In this document: piece after piece, positions 23,140 through 30,880 of the stretch
Layout: every line of letters starts with the position of its first letter
Position numbering within the stretch: position 1 is the first letter of the stretch
Source of the DNA: Deltaproteobacteria bacterium RIFCSPLOWO2_12_FULL_60_19
GTDB lineage: Bacteria > Desulfobacterota > Binatia > UBA9968
Reading direction: 5' to 3'
Assembly (NCBI GenBank): GCA_001798595.1
Contig: MGSS01000075.1
Coordinates: forward strand, 1-58,299
DNA length: 58,299 nt
Notes under the pieces: model-generated
What the model saw: only the letters and a program-made list of their open reading frames with translations
Database searches by the model: none
What the model was told of the DNA's origin: nothing
Position numbers and translations under genes: made by a program

Positions 23140-24591
23140 CTAGCCTTTAATCACCCCTACAGGCCGGAAGCGGGCGACCTTTCGGGAAATGCCCGCCAGG
23201 TCCATCGTCTCTACGACATCGGCAACATCTTTGTAGGCGTGAGGCATCTCCTCGGCCATCGTGCCGCGCCCCCGATAGCGCGCGACGACGCCCCGGCGCG
23301 CCATCTCCTGGTCGATGTTGATCCCCAGGCTCTGCTTCTTCGACTGCGTGCGGCTCATCACCCGGCCGGCGCCGTGGCAGGTGCTGCCAAAAGTTTTTTC
23401 CATGGCCGCTTCGGTCCCGACCAACAGGTACGAATAGCGTCCCATGTCACCGGGGATGAGAATCGGCTGGCCGGTTTTTTGGTACGCCTCAGGAATCTGC
23501 GCGTGGCCCGGAGGAAAGGCGCGCGTTGCTCCCTTGCGATGAACGCAGAGCCGGCGCTTTTGGCCGTCAACGACGTGGTCTTCGATTTTCGCGATGTTGT
23601 GGCACACGTCGTAAATCAGCGAAAAGCCCAGCTCGGCCGGATTCGTATTTAAGGCTTTCAGAAAAGCTTTCTCCGCCAGGCTCATGATGACCTGGCGATT
23701 CACCCAGGCATAGTTGGCGGCCGCCGCCATCGCGCCGAGGTAGTCCTGTCCTTCGGGGGAGTTGATCGGCGTGCAGGCGAGTTGGCGGTCCGGAAGCTGA
23801 ATGTCGTACTCGGCCATCGCCTGATTCATCACCTTGAGAAAATCTTCGCAGGTCTGGTAGCCCAGACCGCGCGAGCCGGTGTGAATCAGAACGACCAGCT
23901 GATCGGAGAAAATACCGAGTGAGTTTGCAATCTCCGGGAGATAAATCTCCTCGACCTTGCCGATCTCCAGAAAATGGTTTCCCGAACCGAGCGTCCCGAC
24001 CTGCTTTAACCCTCGCTCCAGGGCGCGGTCGCTCAAAAGCTCCGGGTCCGCGCTCTCAAGCCGTCCGCCTTCCTCCATGTATTCCAGGTCCTCGGCCCGG
24101 CCGTAGCCGTGCTCCACCGCCCAACGCGCGCCGTCGCGCAGCAGCCGCTTTTCGTTTTCTTTCGACAGCTTCGGAATCGCTCCCTCGGCGCCGACGCCGG
24201 AGGGAATGAGCGAGAAGAGCGCCTCGACGATTTGAGGAATCTTTTCGCGGACATCCTTGAAGGCCAAACTGGTCTTCACCAGCCGCACGCCACAATTGAT
24301 ATCGTAGCCGACACCGCCCGGCGAAATAACCCCTTCATCGAAGTCCATCGCGGCGACGCCGCCGATGGGAAAGCCGTAACCCCAGTGAATGTCCGGCATG
24401 GCGAGGGAGTAGCCGACGATTCCGGGAAGGTAGGCCACGTTCATGACCTGTCTCAGGCAGTTGTCGTCCTTAAGAGCGGCAAAGAGTTTCTCCGTGGCGT
24501 AGATCCGCCCCGGCACGCGCATGCCGCCCTGCCGGGGAATCTCCCAGAGGTAGTCGTCAACGCGGGTGATCTTGATCTCTTCGCTGGTCAT
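23140..24591 (-). CDS. rtcB: RtcB family RNA-splicing/repair ligase
   Basis: A 483-residue GTP- and Mn-dependent ligase joining 2',3'-cyclic phosphate or 3'-phosphate RNA ends to 5'-OH ends. Diagnostic residues are visible: GYDINCGVR with Cys100 as Mn ligand, GTLGSGNHFLEIG, IHTGSRGLGYQ, VCHNIAKIE, CVHRKGATRAFP, and TCHGAGRVMSRTQ with the His that takes GMP. There is no intein. ATG 24591 is used; a GTG two codons earlier is possible. It is the last gene of an operon with archease and a DHH phosphoesterase, about 100 bases after archease and separated from it by a palindromic repeat. Confidence 0.96.
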   Translation of the reverse strand: MTSEEIKITRVDDYLWEIPRQGGMRVPGRIYATEKLFAALKDDNCLRQVMNVAYLPGIVGYSLAMPDIHWGYGFPIGGVAAMDFDEGVISPGGVGYDINCGVRLVKTSLAFKDVREKIPQIVEALFSLIPSGVGAEGAIPKLSKENEKRLLRDGARWAVEHGYGRAEDLEYMEEGGRLESADPELLSDRALERGLKQVGTLGSGNHFLEIGKVEEIYLPEIANSLGIFSDQLVVLIHTGSRGLGYQTCEDFLKVMNQAMAEYDIQLPDRQLACTPINSPEGQDYLGAMAAAANYAWVNRQVIMSLAEKAFLKALNTNPAELGFSLIYDVCHNIAKIEDHVVDGQKRRLCVHRKGATRAFPPGHAQIPEAYQKTGQPILIPGDMGRYSYLLVGTEAAMEKTFGSTCHGAGRVMSRTQSKKQSLGINIDQEMARRGVVARYRGRGTMAEEMPHAYKDVADVVETMDLAGISRKVARFRPVGVIKG

Positions 24592-24633
24592 ATTCACCTG
24601 CGCTTGGATTGTTCACCGTTGGGTTGAGTTAAG

Positions 24634-24678
24634 CCCTCACCCCATCGCTCTCCCTTAGGGAGAGGGCGAGGGTGAGGG
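24634..24678. repeat. REP-like inverted repeat (CCCTCACC...GGTGAGGG)
   Basis: CCCTCACCCCATCGCTCTCCC pairs with GGGAGAGGGCGAGGGTGAGGG across a TTA loop with one imperfect step. It lies between archease and rtcB. The CCCTCACCC...GGGTGAGGG word is a widespread intergenic repeat in high-GC bacteria. It may stabilise or attenuate the operon message. Confidence 0.8.
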
Positions 24679-24690
24679 GATTCGCGCCGC

Positions 24691-25119
24691 TTAAACATCG
24701 AAGATGATTCTTGCGCGCCACATTCCCTTCTCTTGCCAAACTCTGAACCCATGATAGGTCACGCCTTTGATCTCCGTATGAAATTTGTGCCGTTTGAGGT
24801 CGAGGGCCTCTCCTTTGACTATCGCCTCGACGCGACCCGGCTCGATGGTCATGATGTCACATTGCTTGCCGATGAATCCGCGAAGGTTAAATTGCGCCAG
24901 CAGCTCGCAGAGCCAGGCGTGCAAAAGTTCTTCCCAGCCTTCGGCGATTGCTGAAATGTGGATCTCTTGTTTGGGTTCGATCCCCGCGGTGTCGGCGATC
25001 AGGCCGTACAAGGCTTCACCGGCGAGTTTGAACAGGTCGGCCGGGTCGGTGGCTTCGACTTCGAAGCCCAAATCGGCGGTATGCTCGATCTCGCGGACCG
25101 ATCGCTTTGCCTCATTCAT
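24691..25119 (-). CDS. archease, RtcB activator
   Basis: A 142-residue protein. REIEHTADLGFEVEATDPADLF at the N-terminus, LHAWLCELLAQFNLRGF in the middle and KGVTYHGFRVWQEKGMWRARIIFDV at the C-terminus are typical archease blocks, including the acidic metal-site residues (H13, D16 and the final Asp). Archease speeds RtcB guanylylation and multiple turnover. It overlaps the end of the DHH gene by 8 bases and lies just upstream of rtcB, the common pairing. Confidence 0.95.
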   Translation of the reverse strand: MNEAKRSVREIEHTADLGFEVEATDPADLFKLAGEALYGLIADTAGIEPKQEIHISAIAEGWEELLHAWLCELLAQFNLRGFIGKQCDIMTIEPGRVEAIVKGEALDLKRHKFHTEIKGVTYHGFRVWQEKGMWRARIIFDV

Positions 25120-26506
25120 GAGGCTGGTCTTCCTCGCGCTCGGCGATCAGCGGCACGATCGCCTCGCGGATCACCTTCTCGCTCACCTCGCCGAATCTTT
25201 CTTTGAAGCGGTCAAGCGGCACGACGGCTTTCGCCATTGCGCGGTGGCCGCCGGCGCTGCCGATCTGGTCGAACAGCCGCTTCATGATATCGCCCGCGCT
25301 TTTGACGTAGCCGACGTTTCTGACCGAGATCACCACCCGGTTGCCGGAGAGGCCGGAGACGATGGCCCATTCCACGCCTTCGATCTGGAGACAGAACTCC
25401 GCCATCTGCGGAATCACGTCCTCCCGCTTGACCTCGCCCATATGGATCACCGCGACGCCGTCTTCCAACTGCAAGCGGCTGAGCGCCCGGCCGAGCGCTT
25501 CGAGATCCTCGCGCGGCAGCGCCGGCCGTTCCATTCTCGTAATCAAAGCGCGGCTGGCGAACGGGTAGAGAAAGGTAAAGGCCTCGAGATCGGCGATGTG
25601 GCTTCCGCGCTCCAGGAACAGCGTGTCGCTTTTGATCCCGTAGAGGAGCGCGGTGGCGAGTCTTTGCGACGGTTCCATCCCCGCAGCGCGGAGATATTCC
25701 GTGAATATGGTAGAGGTTGCGCCGTACTGGGTTCTAAGATCGGTGAAGCGCGCCGGAAACGGCGCCCGCTTGGGATGGTGATCGACTACCAGATCGACCT
25801 TGCCCAGCGGCCTCTGAAAATAGGGCGGCTGGACATCGACCAGGGCAAGCTTCGCGCCGTCCTGGTGCAAGTCTTCATGAGTGATGCGGTCGATCTGGAT
25901 CTCCAAAAGGCGAATCATCGCGAGATTTTCCGGCCTCGTGACTTCCCCGAAGGTGACGATGGGCGTGGTCGCGCGGTTGCGGCCCAGCAGCTCGCGCAGG
26001 GCCAAGGCGCTGCCGATCGCGTCGGGGTCGGGATCGTGCTGGAGCAGGATGTGGATTTTGTCCTTTTCGCGAAAGAGGGAACGGATTCTCTCCACCGTGC
26101 GCCGGTTGATCGTGTCGAGGAGCTGCGGCGCGCAGAATTCCTCGAACATATCCTCCAGCGGGAGGCGGCGCAGCAGCGGATCTTTGTGATTTCCCGTCGC
26201 CTCTTTCTCGGAAGAGAGCGAGACGATCGGCAGCTCCGGTTTCGCGGTTCGTAACAGCATGTAGACCTGCTCGCGCAACTGGCGGCTTCTGATAAACAGG
26301 ATGACCTGGTTGACCCGGTCCAGATGGGCTTTTTCGTAGGTCGTATCGGCAGTCAAATCGCCCGACTGACTGCTGCCGCCGCGCCGCCTGATTCGCCGGG
26401 CCGCTTCGCTCTCCTGGACGAGGAACAGAACCTCGCCCCGTTTGGTCGCGAGCTTGCGCATGAACTGAAAGAGCAGGTCGTCTTCGCAGATCGCTAAATA
26501 TTTCAT
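25112..26506 (-). CDS. DHH-family phosphoesterase (NrnA-like) with N-terminal Rossmann-like domain
   Basis: A 464-residue protein. Residues 1-140 look like a degenerate TrkA-N/RCK-like Rossmann domain (MKYLAICEDDLLFQFMRKLA, then VNQVILFIRSRQLREQVYMLL). Residues about 150-460 are the DHH/DHHA1 phosphoesterase: ILLQHDPDPDAIGSALAL, LALVDVQPP, VDLVVDHHPK, and GSAGGHRAMAKAVV in DHHA1. NrnA-like enzymes degrade nanoRNA and 3'-phosphoadenosine 5'-phosphate. It is first in the operon with archease and rtcB, overlapping archease by 8 bases, so a role in RNA end repair or clean-up of short RNAs is a reasonable inference. Confidence 0.88.
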   Translation of the reverse strand: MKYLAICEDDLLFQFMRKLATKRGEVLFLVQESEAARRIRRRGGSSQSGDLTADTTYEKAHLDRVNQVILFIRSRQLREQVYMLLRTAKPELPIVSLSSEKEATGNHKDPLLRRLPLEDMFEEFCAPQLLDTINRRTVERIRSLFREKDKIHILLQHDPDPDAIGSALALRELLGRNRATTPIVTFGEVTRPENLAMIRLLEIQIDRITHEDLHQDGAKLALVDVQPPYFQRPLGKVDLVVDHHPKRAPFPARFTDLRTQYGATSTIFTEYLRAAGMEPSQRLATALLYGIKSDTLFLERGSHIADLEAFTFLYPFASRALITRMERPALPREDLEALGRALSRLQLEDGVAVIHMGEVKREDVIPQMAEFCLQIEGVEWAIVSGLSGNRVVISVRNVGYVKSAGDIMKRLFDQIGSAGGHRAMAKAVVPLDRFKERFGEVSEKVIREAIVPLIAEREEDQPHE

Positions 26507-26689
26507 CGGGCTAATCCCTCGAAAGGGACAGTTAGAACGCTGATGTGGAGATTGTCAGACGGGAAATTCGGCCTTTGCAAAACACAGAAAAAGCCTAGCA
26601 CCTCCCCCCCCGTTTTTCCACCGGGGTTGAATGAGGCTTATCCGCTGCGTATAAGGATTAGATTCGGTAGAGCGGAGCCATCCAAAATT

Positions 26690-27916
26690 ATGATCAACAG
26701 CGGCGAGAGAGGATTCGGCCTTCCCAAATTCAGCCTGGCGGAGCGGGAGCGGCGCTGGGGCAAGGTCCGCGAGCTGATGCGCGCCGCGGGCCTCGACGCG
26801 ATCATCGGCTTTCCCAACCAGAGCCACTGGGACCAATTTCAGGCCGACATCCGCTATCTCACCCACATCGGCGGCCATCAGTTCGAAGTCGCCATGGTCT
26901 TTCCGCTCTACAGGGATGTGACCGCCTTTGTGCGCGGCGCGAACGAAGTCGAGTGGTGGGCGATCGCGCAGGATTGGGTGAAGGACATTCGCGCCACGCG
27001 CAGGACCTGGGGCGAGCCCGTGATCGACCGGATGAAGGAGCTGAGCCTCGACACGGCGCGCATCGGCGTGAGCGGCCTGGGCGGTCTTCTGAGAGCGCCT
27101 GAGGGCACCGTGGTCGCGGGCATGCTGGAAAAAGTGAAGACAGCCTTTCCCAAGGCGCAATTTGAGAACGCCACCGAGCTGCTGCAGGATGCGCGCTCGA
27201 TCAAAGGGGCGGAAGAGGTCGCCTTCGTCGAGCGCGCCGCGGGAATTCTCGATCGAGTCGTCGAAGCGCTGCTGGCCAAGGCGCGCGTCGGCGTCATGGA
27301 AAACGAGATCGTTGCAACCATCTGGCACACGATCATCGCCAACGGCGGCGACTACCCTTCGATGACGCACTGGGGCGCCGGGCAGGGCGTCCCATGGGCC
27401 AGCCGCATCGCGCCGCATAGAAAGCTCCAGGCCGGCGACATGATCAACACGGAGCTGGAGGCAAAATACGGCGGCTATATCGCTCAGACCGTCCAGGCCG
27501 CCTGTCTCGGCAAAATCCCCGCCGAGCTGACGCGCGCGTTTGATACAAGCGTCAGGATCTTCGACGATCTGGTCCGCTTTATGAAGGCCGGCGTCACATT
27601 CCGCGAGGTGATCAGCCGTTATCAAAAGCTGGTCCGGGAATCGGGTCACATTCCCAAAGGCATGCTGCTCCACGGGCGCGGCATCGGCGAGGACCGGCCG
27701 CAGGTGACGGGCGAGGCGGATGTGAGTTACAACGCGGCGCAATATACGATGCACCTCGATATCCCGCTGGTGGAGGGCAATGTCTTTGTGCTCAAGCCGG
27801 GCGCGATGCCGTCGGAGGCGCCGGATTCGATCCGCTGCGGCGATACGGTGGTGATCACGGCGAACGGCGCGCGGAGGCTGGGAAAAAGAAAGTTCAGTTT
27901 TCCGGAGATTCTTTGA
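26690..27916 (+). CDS. M24 (Xaa-Pro aminopeptidase/creatinase) family protein with altered metal site
   Basis: A 408-residue pita-bread-fold protein with a creatinase-type N-terminal domain (residues 1-165) and the M24 domain after EVAFVERAAGILDRVVEALL. The second half has MTHWGAGQGVPW, HGRGIGEDRPQ and LVEGNVFVLKPG. Where metallopeptidases have an Asp ligand pair (ID.G..Y.GY..D), this one reads MINTELEAKYGGYIAQ, so the Asp ligands are Glu and Gln. It may be creatinase-like (metal-independent C-N hydrolase) rather than a peptidase. The ATG at 26690 was chosen; upstream codons are C-rich and non-coding in look. Confidence 0.82.
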   Translation: MINSGERGFGLPKFSLAERERRWGKVRELMRAAGLDAIIGFPNQSHWDQFQADIRYLTHIGGHQFEVAMVFPLYRDVTAFVRGANEVEWWAIAQDWVKDIRATRRTWGEPVIDRMKELSLDTARIGVSGLGGLLRAPEGTVVAGMLEKVKTAFPKAQFENATELLQDARSIKGAEEVAFVERAAGILDRVVEALLAKARVGVMENEIVATIWHTIIANGGDYPSMTHWGAGQGVPWASRIAPHRKLQAGDMINTELEAKYGGYIAQTVQAACLGKIPAELTRAFDTSVRIFDDLVRFMKAGVTFREVISRYQKLVRESGHIPKGMLLHGRGIGEDRPQVTGEADVSYNAAQYTMHLDIPLVEGNVFVLKPGAMPSEAPDSIRCGDTVVITANGARRLGKRKFSFPEIL

Positions 27917-27982
27917 ATGTGATCGATGTCTTGGTAAGTAGGACATACACGCGCCAATCAAAAACTTTTTGGGGAGGTCGGC

Positions 27983-28414
27983 ATGGAAAAGTTAACGGGC
28001 ATACAGACTCTCGATGCGGTCGAGCAGACCCGCTGGGACAAATCGACCGGCAGGAACTACGTGCGCTTGACCGACAGCGATCGCTGCCACATCGCGCTTA
28101 ACTGCTACGAGCCGGGCGTCAACGACGAGATGCACTGTCATCCGGGCTCGGACCACACCTTCTTCGTCGTGGAAGGGGAGTGCACGATCAGAGGACTTAA
28201 AGATGGCGAGGAGCACAAGCTGACCCGGCACCAGGGCGTCCATATCGCCGCGGGCTACTTCTACCAGCTCAACAATACGGGCAAGGACAGGCTCATCCTT
28301 TATCAGGTGAGCACCAATCCCAACCCCAGGCCGAAGAAGGGCAAGGTCATCTACGGCATCGATACGAGTTTGAAGGAGCATCTCCTCGGCCGGCTGACGG
28401 GGCAGCAGCCATGA
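27983..28414 (+). CDS. single-domain cupin protein
   Basis: A 143-residue cupin. Motif 1 is NDEMHCHPGSDHTFFVVEGECTIRG and motif 2 HQGVHIAAGYFYQLNNTG; three His and acidic residues are in place to bind a metal. GGGGAGG precedes the ATG. It follows the M24 gene by about 65 bases and overlaps the next small gene by 4 bases, so the three are probably co-transcribed. No enzyme activity can be deduced. Confidence 0.85.
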   Translation: MEKLTGIQTLDAVEQTRWDKSTGRNYVRLTDSDRCHIALNCYEPGVNDEMHCHPGSDHTFFVVEGECTIRGLKDGEEHKLTRHQGVHIAAGYFYQLNNTGKDRLILYQVSTNPNPRPKKGKVIYGIDTSLKEHLLGRLTGQQP

Positions 28415-28680
28415 CCGTAAAAGACGTACAAGAGTGGTGCAAGGCCAACCGGCTCGATGCCCGCGGGATCATCCGCGGCGGCGAGTTTTTTATCCGCCAC
28501 GCCTCAGGGGAGACTTCCTCCAGTCTTCCTACAGCGCAGCAGGTCCTACACTGGGACCTTCACATCGGCGACCGCCGCCTGCCGGCAAGTCCCTCCGACA
28601 TGGAGCGGCTGGTCACCGGCAAAATCAGCCTGGATAATTTGACCCAGGCGATGAGCCGCGAGGGCAGACGGCCGGAGTGA
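28411..28680 (+). CDS. hypothetical protein, translationally coupled to cupin
   Basis: An 89-residue protein starting at the ATGA overlap with the cupin stop. It begins MTVKDVQEWCKANRLDARGI and later has HWDLHIGDRRLPASPSDMERL. It is hydrophilic with no signal or membrane segment. I do not recognise the family. The overlap supports that it is translated. Confidence 0.65.
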   Translation: MTVKDVQEWCKANRLDARGIIRGGEFFIRHASGETSSSLPTAQQVLHWDLHIGDRRLPASPSDMERLVTGKISLDNLTQAMSREGRRPE

Positions 28681-28715
28681 GGGGAGATCACCGTGAAAAA
28701 CGCTGACGCGTTGGG

Positions 28716-29099
28716 TTAGGCCAGGGTTAAGCGGCCGGTACGGAAATCAAGCGTTAAACTTTGACCACGAAAAAAATCCAGACCCAATAAACCATCAACG
28801 CCTGCACTGGGCGGCAAGGTGTGGCACAGCACCTCAAAGCTTGTGCGCTCCTGTCCCACCGCTACAATCTTTTCCACCACGACGCGTGGCACAAACTCCA
28901 CACCGCTCCCCGTCGTTACCTGGGTGCGATCCGATACCAAAGCTGGATCATAGCCGATAGCAACCAGTGCGGCCACGTTCACCAGCGTACCCGTGGCGCC
29001 GGTATCCACTGCCAGTCTGAGCACGGCGCTTCCTGAAGGCCCCCAGATCTCTGCGGGAACAATAATCAGCCCCCGTTTGGGCTCGAAGGGAAAACTCAT
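28716..29099 (-). CDS. retropepsin-like aspartic protease family protein
   Basis: A 127-residue protein with AVDTGATGTLVN, giving catalytic Asp32 in the D-T-G-A motif, followed by the flap region and VDGLLGLDFFRGQSLTLDF at residues about 100-118. This is the single-domain retroviral-type protease layout seen in bacterial clan AA aspartic proteases, active as dimers. The start MSFPFEPKRG overlaps the stop of the preceding 75-residue gene by 4 bases. Substrates are unknown. The pair resembles small two-gene cassettes common in uncultured bacteria. Confidence 0.8.
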   Translation of the reverse strand: MSFPFEPKRGLIIVPAEIWGPSGSAVLRLAVDTGATGTLVNVAALVAIGYDPALVSDRTQVTTGSGVEFVPRVVVEKIVAVGQERTSFEVLCHTLPPSAGVDGLLGLDFFRGQSLTLDFRTGRLTLA

Positions 29100-29323
29100 A
29101 GAACGACCGCCGTGCCTTCGGGCATCTTGCCCGTGTACAACACGGCGAATCGCTTGGGGCGCAATTCCACGGCCTTGCGATAGACTTCGTCTCGATCCTT
29201 GCCGTGCCAAAGCACCCTGCCACCTTGCACTTCCAGGGCTTCATTAGTCTGAGGGTTCTCAAGCAGGACCCACTCGGACTCAAATTGGGCCTCGATTTGG
29301 GCGACAGTCATGACATCATCCAT
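29096..29323 (-). CDS. small hypothetical protein, partner of retropepsin-like gene
   Basis: A 75-residue protein (MDDVMTVAQIEAQFESEWVL) with a good ribosome site (GGGAGG). It contains VLWHGKDRDEVYRKAVELRPKRFAVLYTGKMPEG, a compact alpha/beta segment known in proteins encoded beside aspartyl-protease-like genes. It overlaps the downstream protease gene by 4 bases, so the two are translationally coupled. I cannot name a function; a partner or inhibitor role is only speculation. Confidence 0.75.
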   Translation of the reverse strand: MDDVMTVAQIEAQFESEWVLLENPQTNEALEVQGGRVLWHGKDRDEVYRKAVELRPKRFAVLYTGKMPEGTAVVL

Positions 29324-29416
29324 ACGGTGTCCTCCCGGTTGGATTATAGCATCGGGTAACGGTCCGACGAAAGCGCAGCGTTTGGCGCTCTTGTGGCCTA
29401 GCTACTCAGTGAGTCG

Positions 29417-29620
29417 GTGAGTCGGAGGGTAGGAGGAGAGATCAGGAAACTCAGAAAAGCCAGGAGAATGACTCAAGCAGAGCTAACGCGCGCCGCCCGC
29501 CTGCTTCGCCCTAACCTTGCTCGCATTGAGGCGGGAAGACATCGTCCAACCATAGACACGTTAGAAAAGCTCGCCGGTGCGTTGAAAACTCCCGTCGTGG
29601 ATCTGATTGCCGGCAGGTGA
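29417..29620 (+). CDS. small XRE-type helix-turn-helix protein
   Basis: A 67-residue protein that is essentially one HTH_3/Cro-C1 domain: IRKLRKARRMTQAELTRAARLLRPNLARIEAGRHRPTIDTLEKLAGAL (residues 9-56). The predicted start is a GTG at 29417 inside a GAGTCGGTGAGTCGG repeat. An upstream start is not evident, so the true N-terminus is uncertain. It stands between two minus-strand genes. It may be an orphan antitoxin-like regulator. No toxin partner is adjacent. Confidence 0.6.
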   Translation: MSRRVGGEIRKLRKARRMTQAELTRAARLLRPNLARIEAGRHRPTIDTLEKLAGALKTPVVDLIAGR

Positions 29621-29688
29621 GCCGTTTTTCCGGATTTTGGACCCGGTAAGGTATCAGCGGATCAATTTCCGAAACTCGTGTTAAGCCT

Positions 29689-30720
29689 TTACTTCTTGGT
29701 CGCCACGATGAGCGTCGTTCCGGGCATGGTGCTGGGGATGTCGGCGTGGCTCTCGATTGAGGCGAAGCCGGCGGCTTTGAGCCACCGGGTATACTCGGAT
29801 AACGTCCAGCACTCGCCGCCCGGCGTGTGCGTCAGGGTATAGACAGAGAAGCGGAGCGCGAAGGTGGGCTCGGTGCGCTCTTCGTTGGGCAGGAAGTCGT
29901 TGACGACGAACAGGCCGCCGGGCTTGAGCGCCTTGTAGGCGGCGCGGAAAAGCTCTTGGTTGCCTTCCGGCGATTCGAAGCGGCAGAAGTTGCTGGCGAT
30001 CGCCAGATCGTAAGAGATCTCTTCGATCTTAGCGCTGCGGAACTCGCCGTCGATAAATCGGATCTTTCCCTCCAGGCCGCGCTCGCGATTCAGCTTCTTT
30101 GCGACGGCGTTGACGTTGGGCCAATCGAGCTGTGTGACCTCAGCCGACGGGTCGCGCGTGACAATCGTCATGCCGAAGATGCTCGAGCCGCCGGCGATGT
30201 CTAACACGCGAAGCCCCTTGCGCTTCGCGCCGATTTCCAAAATATCGCACAGCGCCTTCGCCACCGGCTGAGCTATCGGGATGATCCCTAAAACCAGCTT
30301 CTCCCAAACCTCCAGCTCGGTGTTCGTATCCATCCGGCTGAGCGGCTTGCCGGTCTTGAGCGTCTCAATGAGATGGGCCATGCCGTCCCAGAGGGCCAGG
30401 GCGACGTGGCGGAAATCTCCCATGTAAGAGGGCTTGCCGCGCACTAAAAAAGCCTCGCTGATCGGCGTCAGAAAATATTTTCCGTCCCGCTTCTCGATCA
30501 TCGCCAGGGCGAGGAGACCATCGAGGACGATCCGCGTGGCCCTGGGGTCGGTTCCGGCCGCGCGGGCGATCTCTTCGTAGCCGTGAGAGCCGCGGGCGAT
30601 GTGGGTGAAAAAATCGTACTCGATAGCGGCGTTGAGAATCTGGCTGTTGCCGAAATCTCCCAGCAGGCGCATCAGGGGACGGGGGGAGAGGCCCTCTTTC
30701 GTGCTGGCGGACTGACTCAT
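29689..30720 (-). CDS. SAM-dependent O-methyltransferase (acetylserotonin/plant OMT-like)
   Basis: A 343-residue methyltransferase with an N-terminal winged-helix dimerisation domain (residues 15-105: LLGDFGNSQILNAAIEYDFFTHIA) and a Rossmann SAM-binding domain with VLDIAGGSSIFGM in motif I and LKPGGLFVVNDFL downstream. This two-domain form is that of small-molecule O-/C-methyltransferases, such as those in polyketide, bacteriochlorophyll and quinone pathways. It is the last gene of the five-gene minus-strand operon with radical SAM, SDR, oxidase and diiron-like enzymes, so it probably tailors the same product. Confidence 0.85.
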   Translation of the reverse strand: MSQSASTKEGLSPRPLMRLLGDFGNSQILNAAIEYDFFTHIARGSHGYEEIARAAGTDPRATRIVLDGLLALAMIEKRDGKYFLTPISEAFLVRGKPSYMGDFRHVALALWDGMAHLIETLKTGKPLSRMDTNTELEVWEKLVLGIIPIAQPVAKALCDILEIGAKRKGLRVLDIAGGSSIFGMTIVTRDPSAEVTQLDWPNVNAVAKKLNRERGLEGKIRFIDGEFRSAKIEEISYDLAIASNFCRFESPEGNQELFRAAYKALKPGGLFVVNDFLPNEERTEPTFALRFSVYTLTHTPGGECWTLSEYTRWLKAAGFASIESHADIPSTMPGTTLIVATKK

Positions 30721-30734
30721 GATGAAAACGGCTC

Positions 30735-30878
30735 CTTAGGCAATGCAAAATAAAAATTGCAAAATGTAAAAGTAAAAATTACGGACCCGTGTTTTCCGTC
30801 ACTTTGCATTTTTCAATTTGCCATTCGACAAGCTCATGGTGGTGAGCTAGGTCGAACCACAATTTGCCTTTTGAATTG
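30735..30878. repeat. heptamer (TGCAAAA-type) arrays and TTCGAC hairpin
   Basis: GCAAAATAAAAATTGCAAAATG at about 30743-30763 with inverted CATTTTTCAATTTGCC at about 30807-30822 surrounds an imperfect palindrome TTCGACAAGC...GCTAGGTCGAA at 30824-30856. The latter is nearly the reverse complement of 14289-14322. It separates the methyltransferase and diiron-like genes. Confidence 0.7.
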
Positions 30879-30880
30879 AC

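Noticed and set aside
24785-26254. 489-codon plus-strand frame
   Set aside because: Antisense to archease and the DHH phosphoesterase, both with intact motifs.
26555-27961. 468-codon minus-strand frame
   Set aside because: Antisense shadow of the M24-family gene; His/Arg-rich translation without recognisable features.
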